From NCBI GenBank assembly GCA_017937405.1, contig JAGBDS010000050.1, forward strand, positions 1 to 44,851: a DNA stretch of 44,851 nt, written 5' to 3'. The translations under genes and the position numbers were made by a program. How positions within the stretch are numbered: the stretch's first letter is position 1; every line of letters begins with the position of its first letter. Origin of the DNA: Oscillibacter sp. GTDB lineage: Bacteria; Bacillota; Clostridia; Oscillospirales; Oscillospiraceae. Under the pieces are notes generated by a model. It ran no database searches. It was not told the DNA's origin and was given only the letters and a program-made list of their open reading frames with translations. Positions 9,763 through 18,060 of the stretch are shown one piece after another.

Positions 9763-10065
9763 ATGGCAAAACAGAAAACCATCGAACAGCTGAAAGCGGA
9801 AAAAGAAAAAGTCGAGCAGCAGATCGAGCAGGAGCAGCACAAGCTCCGTCGGCTTCTCAACCGTGAGCAGTATTACGAAAAGGGCGAGCGTACCAAACGG
9901 GCGCATCGACTCATCACTCGTGGTGCTGCCGTGGAGAGTATCGCACCGGAGGTCAAGGAAATGACCGAACAGGGCTTCTACTCTCTTATGGCAAACGTGT
10001 TGAACAAACCCGATATAAAGGAACACATCAAAACCGCTGTCAAGCGTCAGGAAGGGAGCGAATGA
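9763..10065 (+). CDS. DUF3847-like mobilization accessory protein (MobC-like position)
   Basis: 100-aa protein. The first half is a coiled coil (EQLKAEKEKVEQQIEQEQHK) ending in a basic stretch (RRLLNREQYY, RTKRAHRL). The second half matches the short DUF3847 proteins found directly before MobA/MobL relaxases in gut Firmicute elements. A strong AAAGGAGG precedes the ATG. The stop overlaps the first possible relaxase start by 4 bp (ATGA), so the two are translationally coupled. A role as an oriT-binding relaxosome accessory is inferred from position and charge. Confidence 0.75.
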   Translation: MAKQKTIEQLKAEKEKVEQQIEQEQHKLRRLLNREQYYEKGERTKRAHRLITRGAAVESIAPEVKEMTEQGFYSLMANVLNKPDIKEHIKTAVKRQEGSE

Positions 10066-10067
10066 GT

Positions 10068-11537
10068 ATGGCATTATTCCATTTTCATGCAACACAGATC
10101 AAGAGAAGCGCAGGACAATCCGCTATTGCATCCGCCGCTTATCGCGCCGGTGAAAAGCTCCACAGCGAGTATTACGGCGAGGACAGCGATTACACGAAAA
10201 AAGGCGGCGTGATACACAGCGAAATCATCCTGCCGTCCCATGCGCCGCCAGACTACAAAGACAGAGAAACCCTATGGAACGCCGTTGAAAAAATCGAACA
10301 GCATCCAAAAGCGCAGCTTGCCTACAGTTTTGACATCGCCTTGCAGAATGAGTTCTCCATGGACGAGAACATCGCTCTTGCAAGGCAATTTTTGTTGGAG
10401 CAATTTGTCAGCCGGGGCATGATCGTGGATTTCGCCGTTCATCAACCGGACAAAGAGGACGGCGGCATCAGCAATCCGCATTTTCACGTCATGTGTCCCA
10501 TCCGTCCTCTGGATGAAAACGGCAAATGGGGCAACAAGCAAAAACGGGAATATCTGCTTGACGAGCAAGGAGAGCGTGTCCGGGATGAAGCCGGAAATTA
10601 TGTGTTCAATGCTGTTCCCACAACCGATTGGGGCAGTCCCGACACCTTAGAGCATTGGCGGCAGGCATGGGCAGACCTATGCAACGCCAAATTTGCTGAA
10701 AAAGAATTGCCCTGCCGTATCGACAACCGGAGTTACGAGCGTCAGGGCATTGAACAGCTCCCCACCGTTCACGAAGGACCCGCCGTCCGTCAGATGGAGT
10801 CGCGAGGTGTCCGCACCGATAAGGGTAATCTTAACCGATGGATCAAGGCGACCAACGATATGATCCGCAACATCAAAAAGAAGATCGCCGGTCTACTTGA
10901 CTGGCTGAAAGAGATTAAGGAAGAACTGGACACGCCCCAGTCTCCCGGTATCGGTCAGCTGCTTGGTGAGTATTACGGCGTCCGTAATGCCGGCGCTTAT
11001 TCACAGAAGGCACAGATCGGCAATCTGAAAAAGTATTCCGAAGAATTTGCTTTTCTGCAGGACAAAGGCATCCTGACCTTGGATCAGCTTCATGCGTTTG
11101 TATCGGAGATGAGCGGCACTGTCCACAACACAAACGAAGAACTCCGCAAGAAAGAAAAAGCAATGAAAGAGCTGAAGACACTGATCCGCAACGCAGAGGA
11201 CTACAAACGGCTGAAACCGATTGTGTCTGCTATCCCGCCCAAAGGCAGTTTTGGCAAAAAGCGTGAGAAGTATATGGCAGAACATGAAGACGAGATCACT
11301 CAGTATTACGCCGCAAAGCGTTATCTGGGAAACGTCGATCTGCCTGAACGAAAACTGAAAGTGGATGAATGGCAGAAGGAAGTTGACACACTTGCCGAGG
11401 AATACGACACAGAGCGTGAGAAGTTAACCCCCATCTACGGCGATCTGAAAAAGCTGCGGAGTATTCAGTACAAGGTGGACACCTATCTCCACGACAAGGA
11501 GCGTCAGCCGCAGAGGAAGAAAGAACACGAACTGTAA
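10068..11537 (+). CDS. MobA/MobL-family conjugative relaxase (MobQ)
   Basis: Nicks oriT and leads the transferred strand during mobilization. The 489-aa protein opens with the family signature FHFHATQIKRSAGQSAIASA followed by AYRAGEKL. The metal-binding histidine motif NPHFHVM appears near residue 130, preceded by HQPDKEDGGIS. The C-terminal half (about 260-480) is charged and helical, with no helicase or primase domain visible. The ATG at 10068 has AAGGGAG at 9 nt; the ATG at 10062 is only 3 nt from it. The matching RSF1010-like oriT lies about 0.6 kb upstream. The element lacks its own mating-pair apparatus in this window. Confidence 0.9.
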   Translation: MALFHFHATQIKRSAGQSAIASAAYRAGEKLHSEYYGEDSDYTKKGGVIHSEIILPSHAPPDYKDRETLWNAVEKIEQHPKAQLAYSFDIALQNEFSMDENIALARQFLLEQFVSRGMIVDFAVHQPDKEDGGISNPHFHVMCPIRPLDENGKWGNKQKREYLLDEQGERVRDEAGNYVFNAVPTTDWGSPDTLEHWRQAWADLCNAKFAEKELPCRIDNRSYERQGIEQLPTVHEGPAVRQMESRGVRTDKGNLNRWIKATNDMIRNIKKKIAGLLDWLKEIKEELDTPQSPGIGQLLGEYYGVRNAGAYSQKAQIGNLKKYSEEFAFLQDKGILTLDQLHAFVSEMSGTVHNTNEELRKKEKAMKELKTLIRNAEDYKRLKPIVSAIPPKGSFGKKREKYMAEHEDEITQYYAAKRYLGNVDLPERKLKVDEWQKEVDTLAEEYDTEREKLTPIYGDLKKLRSIQYKVDTYLHDKERQPQRKKEHEL

Positions 11538-11601
11538 TCGGTCTTTCATTCTTTCCTTCCTTCATTCACATCAATCATAAACAAGAAAGGACGATCTATC
11601 T

Positions 11602-11958
11602 ATGAACGAACAGAAAAAAGCAATCGACATGACACCGGAGGAATTGGAACGATGGCTTGACACACTGGAAGTCGAAGATACCATTCCCGAATATTACTTC
11701 ACCAATCCCGAACCGTATGCAAAGGCAGAACCGCTACCGTATGAACAGCGGCGGCATGACTTCTCTTTTGATGAGGACGGTCACATCCGTGTAAAAAATA
11801 TCTCAGCCTACTGGATACCGGAATTTACGCTGACAAAGGAAATCAGCGGCACCATCTACACCGTTACCGGGACGTATGACGGAACGGATACCTTTGTCAG
11901 CAAATTGGAGCGTATGATAGCGGAAAAGTTTACAGAAAAGTTGGAGGATGCGCGATGA
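11602..11958 (+). CDS. TnpW-like element protein with an N-terminal extension
   Basis: 118-aa protein. The C-terminal half (about residues 70-118: FTLTKEISGTIYTVTGTYDG, then SKLERMIAEKF) resembles the short TnpW proteins encoded just before TnpX-type serine recombinases. The acidic N-terminal half (EELERWLDTLEVEDTIPEYY) is extra relative to ordinary TnpW. The ribosome site AAAGGA is 10 nt before the ATG. Its stop overlaps a possible ATG of the next gene. The molecular function of TnpW proteins is not established. Confidence 0.6.
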   Translation: MNEQKKAIDMTPEELERWLDTLEVEDTIPEYYFTNPEPYAKAEPLPYEQRRHDFSFDEDGHIRVKNISAYWIPEFTLTKEISGTIYTVTGTYDGTDTFVSKLERMIAEKFTEKLEDAR

Positions 11959-11983
11959 CAGAGACAAGAAAAAATGATATAAT
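11955..11983 (+). promoter_or_regulatory. Sigma-A promoter for the large serine recombinase
   Basis: ATGACA (11955-11960, five of six -35 consensus bases), a 17-nt spacer and TATAAT (11978-11983) with a TGn extension. It overlaps the end of the TnpW-like gene. It would give a transcript starting near 11990, ahead of the strong ribosome site for the ATG at 12036. Confidence 0.6.
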
Positions 11984-12035
11984 ATCTCAAGCTAATCCTG
12001 TACTGACAGTTGCTCCATCTAAGGAGGAAACAGAA

Positions 12036-13682
12036 ATGTTGGGAGCAACAACCAATACCAATAAGATCACCGCACTCTACTGCAGACTGTCGCAGGAGGA
12101 TATGAGACTTGGCGAATCTTTGTCAATCGAGAATCAAAAATCCATGTTAATGCAATACTGCAAGGAACATCATTTTCCGAACCCCTTGTATTTCGTGGAT
12201 GACGGCTACTCAGGCACTACCTATGACCGCCCCGGTTTTCAGAGTATGCTTGATGAGATCGAAGCGGGCAATGTCGCTGTTGTACTGAGCAAAGACCTAT
12301 CCCGTCTCGGCAGAAATTCCGCTTTGACCGGACTGTACACCAACTTCACGTTCCCGCAGCACGGTGTTCGGTATATTGCCATCAATGACAATTACGACAC
12401 CGCAGACCCCAACAGCGTAAACAATGATTTTGCAGGAATCAAGAATTGGTTCAACGAGTTTTATGCGCGCGATACCAGCCGCAAGATCAGAGCTGTGCAG
12501 AAAGCAAAGGGGGAACGGGGTGTTCCGCTGACGGTCAACGTCCCCTACGGCTATGTGAAAGATCCGGAGGACAGCAAGCATTGGATCGTGGATGCAGAAG
12601 CCGCTGCTGTGGTGAAACGCATCTTTCAGATGGCAATGGAGGGACGAGGACCGTCGCAGATTGCAACGCAGCTGACAAAGGATGAAGTGTTGACACCCAC
12701 TGCCTACAAGCAGATGCAGGGACGGAAAACACCGCAGTCTGCGCCCGTCAATCCTTATCGCTGGCAGGACAGCACCATTGTCAACATCCTGCAGCGGAGA
12801 GAGTACACCGGCTGTACGGTCAACTTCAAGACCTACACCAACTCCATTTGGGATAAGAAGCAGCGCGAAACGCCCCTTGAAGATCAGGCGATCTTCTACG
12901 GCACTCACGAACCGATCATCACGGTGGAAGTGTTCGACAAGGTACAGCAGCTTAGGCAGCAGAGACACCGCAGAAGCAAGACGGGAAAGACAAGCCTGTT
13001 CTCCGGTTTGGTCTACTGCGGCGATTGCGGAGAGAAGATGTATTACTGCACGACCAACTATTTTGAAAAGCGTCAGGACTTCTTTGAGTGTTCGGTGCAT
13101 CACAAGCACAAGGCAGACTGCAAAACACATTTCATCCGCGCTGTTGTGCTGGAGGAAATGGTCTGGATGCATATGCAGACTGTGATCTCCTATATCCTGC
13201 GCTACGAAGACCACTTCCGCAAGCGGATGCAGGAGCGTATGCGCCTTGAAGGTGAGGAAAAGATCACGGCATGGAGACAGCAGCTTGCCAAATCCGAGAA
13301 GCGCATTTTGGAGCTTGACCGTCTATTTATCAAAATCTATGAGGACAACGCCGGTGGCAAGCTGAGTGACGAACGGTTCTCCATGATGAGTGGGAACTAT
13401 GAAGCCGAACAGAAGCGGCTGAAAGCGGATGTACAGCAGTTACAGCAGGATATTCAGGTACAGGAACGACAGAACGAAAATTTAGAAAAGTTCATTCAGA
13501 AGGTACACCGATACGAAGACTTGACCGGACTGACACCGACGGCATTGCGTGATATGGTCAAGGCGATCTATATCAGCGCGCCGGATAAGAGCAGTGGAAA
13601 ACGCCGTCAGGACATCCGCATCAGCTATGACGAGATCGGATTTATCCCGCTGAATGAACTGATGAAAGAGGAAACGGCGTGA
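12036..13682 (+). CDS. Large serine recombinase (TnpX-like integrase/excisionase)
   Basis: Catalyses integration and excision of the element. The 548-aa protein has an N-terminal resolvase domain (ITALYCRLSQEDMRLGESLS, with the nucleophilic serine in CRLS; LSRLGRNS arginine motif), a recombinase domain (about 175-300, VPYGYVKD), a zinc-ribbon (GLVYCGDCGEKMYY with later cysteines ECSVHH and DC), and a long C-terminal coiled coil (about 385-495). The ATG at 12036 has AAGGAGG at 8 nt and its own promoter at 11955-11983, and it fits the family's usual start just before the ITALYCRLS motif. An ATG at 11955 would add 27 residues. Its position at the right end is usual for this group. Confidence 0.9.
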   Translation: MLGATTNTNKITALYCRLSQEDMRLGESLSIENQKSMLMQYCKEHHFPNPLYFVDDGYSGTTYDRPGFQSMLDEIEAGNVAVVLSKDLSRLGRNSALTGLYTNFTFPQHGVRYIAINDNYDTADPNSVNNDFAGIKNWFNEFYARDTSRKIRAVQKAKGERGVPLTVNVPYGYVKDPEDSKHWIVDAEAAAVVKRIFQMAMEGRGPSQIATQLTKDEVLTPTAYKQMQGRKTPQSAPVNPYRWQDSTIVNILQRREYTGCTVNFKTYTNSIWDKKQRETPLEDQAIFYGTHEPIITVEVFDKVQQLRQQRHRRSKTGKTSLFSGLVYCGDCGEKMYYCTTNYFEKRQDFFECSVHHKHKADCKTHFIRAVVLEEMVWMHMQTVISYILRYEDHFRKRMQERMRLEGEEKITAWRQQLAKSEKRILELDRLFIKIYEDNAGGKLSDERFSMMSGNYEAEQKRLKADVQQLQQDIQVQERQNENLEKFIQKVHRYEDLTGLTPTALRDMVKAIYISAPDKSSGKRRQDIRISYDEIGFIPLNELMKEETA

Positions 13683-13727
13683 CCGAAGTCACGCCGCCCT
13701 CACCTGAAAACACACGGTTTTCAGGTG
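13675..13727 (+). terminator. Two tandem hairpins at the right end of the element
   Basis: The first hairpin (13675-13683 with 13688-13696, CGAA loop) includes the recombinase stop codon. The second (13701-13711 with 13717-13727, 11-bp perfect stem) is followed by CTATTGATTTTTA and acts as the likely terminator. The attachment junction should lie in or just after this stretch. Confidence 0.6.
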
Positions 13728-13795
13728 CTATTGATTTTTACTGTTTTACGACCACTGCGCTTTGGCTCCGCTTGTTTTGGAATTGGAGAGCTTTT

Positions 13796-15565
13796 ATGAA
13801 GAAACGGATATTGGCTGCGGCGCTGGCCTGCCTGCTGCTGGCGGGCTGCGGCACCCGGAGAACGGAGCCGCTGGCGGCGGAGGAGCCTGCCGCGGCGGGA
13901 GTGGAGATCGCTTATGTGCCCCTGGATGACCGTCCGGACAATGTGGAGCGGGTGGAGTATCTGGCGGATTCCCTGGGCTATCAACTGGTCATGCCGGAGA
14001 AGGCCCTCTATCGGACGGCGCTGGACGGCCAGCCGAAAAACTTTGACAGCCTCCAGCGGGGGGAGCCCTGGTCCCTCTTCACTTGGGTGCTGGAACAGGA
14101 GGCGGCGGGCTGCGACCGCTACATCCTCTCCCTGGACCAACTGCACTCCGGCGGACTGGTCAGCTCCCGGAGTATGACCGGGGACGAGGTGTCTCTTCCC
14201 GGAGGCGGGACGACCTCTTCGTCTGAGTTGATGGATTCCCTGCTGTCGGCCCTGGCCGAGGATGAAAACAACGTGGTCTGGCTGCTGGACAGCGTGATGC
14301 GTCTGGCTCCCACGGTGGGGTATCAGGGCGGCACGATAGAGGCGTACAACGCCCTGCGGGCCTATGGCGCGGAGCCCCGACCGGGACTGGACGGCAGCAA
14401 TTTGACGATAGAAAATATCGAGACGGATTACCGGCGGGGTGGCAGAGGGGTGCCGCTGGACCCGGCGGCCTTTGGGTTGACAGAGGAGCAGGTGGATGAA
14501 TACCTGGCTGCCCGGAGCCGGAAGCTGGAATTGTCAAATCAGCTTTTGCAGACAGTGCGGGGCGGCGGATATGAGAACTTCCGGGTGCTCATCGGTATCG
14601 ATGATTCCTCCGCCGAAGAATGTATCCAGAAAAACGAGATCGCTTATCTGAGAAGCTGCCTGCGGGAAGGCGACGCGCTGCTGTCCGGCGTGGATGACCT
14701 GGCATTCAAGGCGATGACGAAGCTGTATCTGGAGGAAAGCGGCTGGGAGGGAGCCGGTATCGCGGTGCGGTACTACGGCGGCACCGAGGATCAGCCCGCC
14801 TGTATTTATGATTTCCAGCCGCTAACGCAGATCGTGGAGGCCCATCTGGACTTCTTCGGATTGACGGAGACGGTGGATGCGGAATTGCAGATGTTGGTGC
14901 TGACCCAGCCCGCCGACGAGGACAAAAAGGCGGATTATTACAATGCGCTGATCAAAGACTTAAACGACTGCCGGAAGCAAAACAAGCCTGTGATCCTCAT
15001 AGACGCGGGAAACAACCGCTATGGCACGGCCTTCCATGACGCACTGACGAAGGAAACGGAGTTGGGGTGGCTTCTCAGCTACGCTGGCTTTTTGGATATG
15101 GCTATCGTTACCGGAACGGCGTTGAGCCATGGCGTGGCCCGGTATGCCTTCCTGCAAAGCGGAGAGCAGACGGACGCCACGGAGCGGGCCTTTGTCCGGA
15201 CGGTGGCGGACAGCGTGCTGAAGGACTTCTGCTACCGCAACGTGGTGCGGGAGGATGTGGCGGTCTGCGTTCGGGACGAGCTTGGCGGCAACGCCAACAA
15301 CTTCTGGCAGCCGCAGATCGACATCCAGCGTGTGACGGACCTGCTGGCCCGTCGGATGGATGAGGAAACGGCGGACGCAGTCCGGAATCTGGAGCGGAGC
15401 AATTTCATTTCCTCCCTGGAGCCCTACGCGGAACGGGGATGGGGTGGCATCGAGCTGGAAAACTACCGCTTCCCTTGGGACCGTGCTTTTGAGATCGGCA
15501 TGGACATCCGGTTGGGGGATTTCACGGAGCCCCATGAAAAGGTACTGAACTTATATATCAAATAA
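13796..15565 (+). CDS. DUF4127-family lipoprotein
   Basis: 589-aa exported lipoprotein of the DUF4127 family; function unknown. The signal peptide MKKRILAAALACLLLAGCG ends in a clear lipobox (LAGC). Family features seen are VPLDDRPDN shortly after the leader, then a LSLDQLHSGGLVSSR segment and an ILIDAGNNRYG-like segment in the second half. The ATG at 13796 has TTGGAGAG upstream; the longer frame upstream has no signal sequence and runs into mobile-element DNA. It is the first GC-rich gene after the mobile element, so its native promoter may have been displaced. It is followed by a strong terminator. Confidence 0.8.
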   Translation: MKKRILAAALACLLLAGCGTRRTEPLAAEEPAAAGVEIAYVPLDDRPDNVERVEYLADSLGYQLVMPEKALYRTALDGQPKNFDSLQRGEPWSLFTWVLEQEAAGCDRYILSLDQLHSGGLVSSRSMTGDEVSLPGGGTTSSSELMDSLLSALAEDENNVVWLLDSVMRLAPTVGYQGGTIEAYNALRAYGAEPRPGLDGSNLTIENIETDYRRGGRGVPLDPAAFGLTEEQVDEYLAARSRKLELSNQLLQTVRGGGYENFRVLIGIDDSSAEECIQKNEIAYLRSCLREGDALLSGVDDLAFKAMTKLYLEESGWEGAGIAVRYYGGTEDQPACIYDFQPLTQIVEAHLDFFGLTETVDAELQMLVLTQPADEDKKADYYNALIKDLNDCRKQNKPVILIDAGNNRYGTAFHDALTKETELGWLLSYAGFLDMAIVTGTALSHGVARYAFLQSGEQTDATERAFVRTVADSVLKDFCYRNVVREDVAVCVRDELGGNANNFWQPQIDIQRVTDLLARRMDEETADAVRNLERSNFISSLEPYAERGWGGIELENYRFPWDRAFEIGMDIRLGDFTEPHEKVLNLYIK

Positions 15566-15608
15566 CATACAAACGGGCCCGTCCTTTCGGACGGGCCCGT
15601 TTGTATGT
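15565..15608. terminator. Bidirectional terminator between convergent genes
   Basis: A perfect 20-bp stem (15565-15584 with 15589-15608) with a TTTC loop starts at the last base of the DUF4127 stop codon. It separates that gene from the convergent membrane protein gene. Confidence 0.9.
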
Positions 15609-15617
15609 CGGGGAAAA

Positions 15618-16355
15618 TCACAGCTGTTTGACGGTGTAGTACACGGCCAGAGCGAAGACCACGATGGCCAGGACCCACATGACGTAGTAGGCAACGGTGG
15701 TGCTGACCAGAGCGGCAGCGATGGCAACCACGGACAGGCCGCAGGCCACGTAGACCGGCAGGGGATCGGCGTTGGCCGGGAGCAGCTTGCGGAGCTTGCC
15801 CTGCTTGACCAGCAGCGCCACAGCAGCAGCGGCCAGCAGGTAGATCACAGAAACAGCTTTCACATAAATACCGTAATACTGGCTGGCTCCGGCCCGGCGG
15901 CAAATCCAGAGGAGGACCAGCGTGGAACCCAGGATGGTCAGGGCCAGGGCACATTCCCTGTCATACAGGCTCCACAGGATGCCCAGCAGCATCACTACAG
16001 GGACCACCACGGTAAACAGGGTCAGTGTGGACATGTTCCAGCGGATCAGAAGGGCGGACATCCCGAGAAACGCACCGGCGGCGGCCAGAGACAACGCGGG
16101 GACAAACTTCTTTTTATCAGCTTTCCAGAGGACGGCGCACACTGCGCCGATGACCAGGAGCACCGCACCGGCGCCCATCAGATAGAACAGGTAATGGTCG
16201 AACCACGCGATCTGCTGCACGGCGGTGCCGTTGGCATAAAAACGGCGGACGATCAGCAGATACAGCTCTGCTACACATCCGGCCAGGAAAAACTTCATGG
16301 CGCCGGTCATGGGCTCGTCCCGCTTGACAGACTTGCTGTTGGAATTCTTCGGCAT
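15618..16355 (-). CDS. Polytopic membrane protein of unknown function
   Basis: 245-aa integral membrane protein with about seven or eight hydrophobic segments, for example FFLAGCVAELYLLIV, YLMGAGAVLLVIGAVCAVLW, VVVPVVMLLGILWSL, YVACGLSVVAIAAALV and VMWVLAIVVFALAVYY. The short cytoplasmic N-terminus is basic and polar (MPKNSNSKSVKRDEP). The ATG at 16355 is chosen because GGAGG lies 9 nt upstream; the longer frame has none. I do not recognise a family. It is transcribed divergently from the ApbE operon, from a promoter at 16427-16461. Confidence 0.7.
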   Translation of the reverse strand: MPKNSNSKSVKRDEPMTGAMKFFLAGCVAELYLLIVRRFYANGTAVQQIAWFDHYLFYLMGAGAVLLVIGAVCAVLWKADKKKFVPALSLAAAGAFLGMSALLIRWNMSTLTLFTVVVPVVMLLGILWSLYDRECALALTILGSTLVLLWICRRAGASQYYGIYVKAVSVIYLLAAAAVALLVKQGKLRKLLPANADPLPVYVACGLSVVAIAAALVSTTVAYYVMWVLAIVVFALAVYYTVKQL

Positions 16356-16426
16356 ATATATGGACCTCCAAGGTTTTTTCAAAAAAATGGAAAGCGGCAT
16401 AGGAAACGCCGCCGACATACCTTGTT

Positions 16427-16461
16427 AGTATAGCAGGTTCTTTCCACATTTGCAAGGGGAA
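16427..16461 (-). promoter_or_regulatory. Promoter of the membrane protein gene
   Basis: Read on the minus strand: TTGCAA, a 17-nt spacer, then TATACT at 16432-16427. The sequence ATACTAACAAGGTAT overlapping the -10 box is an imperfect dyad. It resembles the dyad at the same position of the divergent ApbE promoter, so the two may share an operator. Confidence 0.55.
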
Positions 16462-16500
16462 TACCATATCCTTTTTGCCAAATTTCAGAAAGATTCCCGG

Positions 16501-16529
16501 TTGAGAAGTGGGGCTGGGCGTGATATACT
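16501..16529 (+). promoter_or_regulatory. Promoter of the ApbE operon
   Basis: TTGAGA (16501-16506), a 17-nt spacer, and TATACT (16524-16529) with a TGn extension. The 15-bp dyad ATACTACCTTAGTAT covers the -10 box and start point and could bind a repressor. Confidence 0.65.
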
Positions 16530-16586
16530 ACCTTAGTATGACAGCGCACGGATAATTTGAAAATCAAGAAAAGGCGGAGGAAGCCT

Positions 16587-17663
16587 ATGAAACGTTTTGC
16601 CGCGGCCCTGCTGGCCGCATTAATGCTGATGGGGCTGACCGGCTGCTCCTGGCAGACAGAGAGCCCGGATGAGGCCCGGGAGGTCATTCAGGTCATCGCC
16701 ATGGACACGGTGATGATCTTTACGACCTATGGAGAGAAGAGCACCCACGCCGACTATCTGTCGGAGGATGAGGTGCGGCGGCTGGAGAGCCTGCTGTCCC
16801 GGACGGATGAAAACAGTGTCATTTACCAGCTCAACCATGCTGGTGGGCTGGGCATCGATGTGGGTGAGGAGGTCTGCGGTCTGATGAGGGCGGCGGAGGA
16901 ATACGCCCTGGCCACAGGCGGCGCCTTTGACATCACCATCGCCCCGGTGGTCTCTGCCTGGGGCTTTACGGAGGACGAGAACCGGGTGCCCTCCCGGGAG
17001 GAGCTGGACAAGCTACTGGCCCTGGTGGGGCCGGAGCACATCACCCTGGCCGATGACGCGGCGGCGCTGACGCCCGGTACCCAGATCGACCTGGGCGGCA
17101 TTGCCAAGGGCTACGCCTCTGACCGCATCGCGGAAATTTTGAAGGAAAACAACATCCCCAGGGCTACCATCAGCCTGGGCGGGAATGTGCTGGCCTGGGG
17201 CGGCCGGCCGGACGGCACTCCCTGGCGGATCGGCATTCAGGACCCGAAGGACCCCAATAGCGCCAACGCCTTCGCGGGAATGCTGAACCTGACTGACGCC
17301 TTTGCTGTGACCTCCGGCGGGTATCAGCGGTTTTTTGAGGAAAACGGAAAGACCTATCACCACATCATCGACCCTGCCACCGGCTACCCGGCGGACAGCG
17401 GCCTGACATCTGTTACCGTGGTGGCGGACTGCGATCTGGACGAGGTGGATGGCACTCCCGGCGTGGGGACCATGTGCGACGCCCTGTCCACCGCCCTGTT
17501 TGTCATGGGTGAGGAGAAGGCTCTGGACTTTTGGCGGAGCGGCGCTTACGATTTCGACCTGGTGCTTGTCACGGCGGACGGCCGGGTGGTCATCACCGAC
17601 GGCATTGCCGATGCGTTTACAGAGAGTGAGGAGAGCGGGTACAAATATGAAGTCGTCTCCTAA
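16587..17663 (+). CDS. apbE: FAD:protein FMN transferase (ApbE family lipoprotein)
   Basis: Transfers FMN from FAD onto a Ser/Thr of flavin-carrying proteins outside the membrane, giving covalent flavoproteins for electron transfer. The 358-aa protein has a lipobox leader (MKRFAAALLAALMLMGLTGC). Family motifs are AMDTVMIFTTYG, GAFDITIAPVVSAWGF, IDLGGIAKGYASD, SLGGNVLAWG, HIIDPATGYPADSG and the metal/FAD site TMCDALSTALFVMG. The ATG at 16587 has GGAGG at 6 nt. It heads a tight operon with NusG-II and Gx-transporter genes, a grouping also seen in extracellular-electron-transfer and flavinylation loci of Firmicutes. The substrate protein is not obvious in this window. Confidence 0.92.
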   Translation: MKRFAAALLAALMLMGLTGCSWQTESPDEAREVIQVIAMDTVMIFTTYGEKSTHADYLSEDEVRRLESLLSRTDENSVIYQLNHAGGLGIDVGEEVCGLMRAAEEYALATGGAFDITIAPVVSAWGFTEDENRVPSREELDKLLALVGPEHITLADDAAALTPGTQIDLGGIAKGYASDRIAEILKENNIPRATISLGGNVLAWGGRPDGTPWRIGIQDPKDPNSANAFAGMLNLTDAFAVTSGGYQRFFEENGKTYHHIIDPATGYPADSGLTSVTVVADCDLDEVDGTPGVGTMCDALSTALFVMGEEKALDFWRSGAYDFDLVLVTADGRVVITDGIADAFTESEESGYKYEVVS

Positions 17664-18051
17664 GCTGCGGCCCTGCCTGTGGGATGGGCTGGTGGTCCTG
17701 CTGGTGGTAGTTCTGGCGGCGGTCTGCGCCCTGGCGGTCTGGAGCCGGGGAAATGACGGTGGAGAGCTGACGGCGGTGGTGACCGTGGATGGGACCGAGG
17801 CGGAGCGTATCCCTTTAAAGGATGCCCATGACGGAGAGCGGACATACAGCGGAAACGGGTACACCCTGCGGGTGTTGCTGTCGCCGGAGGGCATTCGAGT
17901 GGAGGAAGCTGACTGCCCCACTCAGGACTGCGTCCATACCGGGACTATTACCCGTGGGGGGCAGAGCATTGTGTGCCTGCCTGCCCGCATCATCATCCGT
18001 CTGGAGGGCGGTACCGTGGACAAGGACGCCCCGGATGTGGTCATCGGATAG
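17647..18051 (+). CDS. NusG domain II-containing membrane-anchored protein
   Basis: 134-aa protein with one N-terminal membrane segment (LVVLLVVVLAAVCALAVW) and an extracytoplasmic NusG-domain-II-like fold (about 45-130). The fold has a conserved CPTQDCVHTG cysteine pair and a VCLPARIIIRLEG strand. The start overlaps the apbE stop by 17 bp. Proteins of this type accompany ApbE and Gx transporters and are thought to work in flavin-based electron transfer at the membrane. The direct role is unproven. Confidence 0.8.
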   Translation: MKSSPKLRPCLWDGLVVLLVVVLAAVCALAVWSRGNDGGELTAVVTVDGTEAERIPLKDAHDGERTYSGNGYTLRVLLSPEGIRVEEADCPTQDCVHTGTITRGGQSIVCLPARIIIRLEGGTVDKDAPDVVIG

Positions 18052-18060
18052 GAGGGCGCC

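Noticed and set aside
12297-13214. Minus-strand open frame opposite the large serine recombinase
   Set aside because: The plus-strand frame has clear recombinase motifs; the minus frame has no family pattern or ribosome site.
13679-13795. N-terminal extension of the DUF4127 protein by 39 codons
   Set aside because: The extension overlaps the recombinase stop and hairpins, has no ribosome site and would mask the clear lipoprotein signal that begins at 13796.
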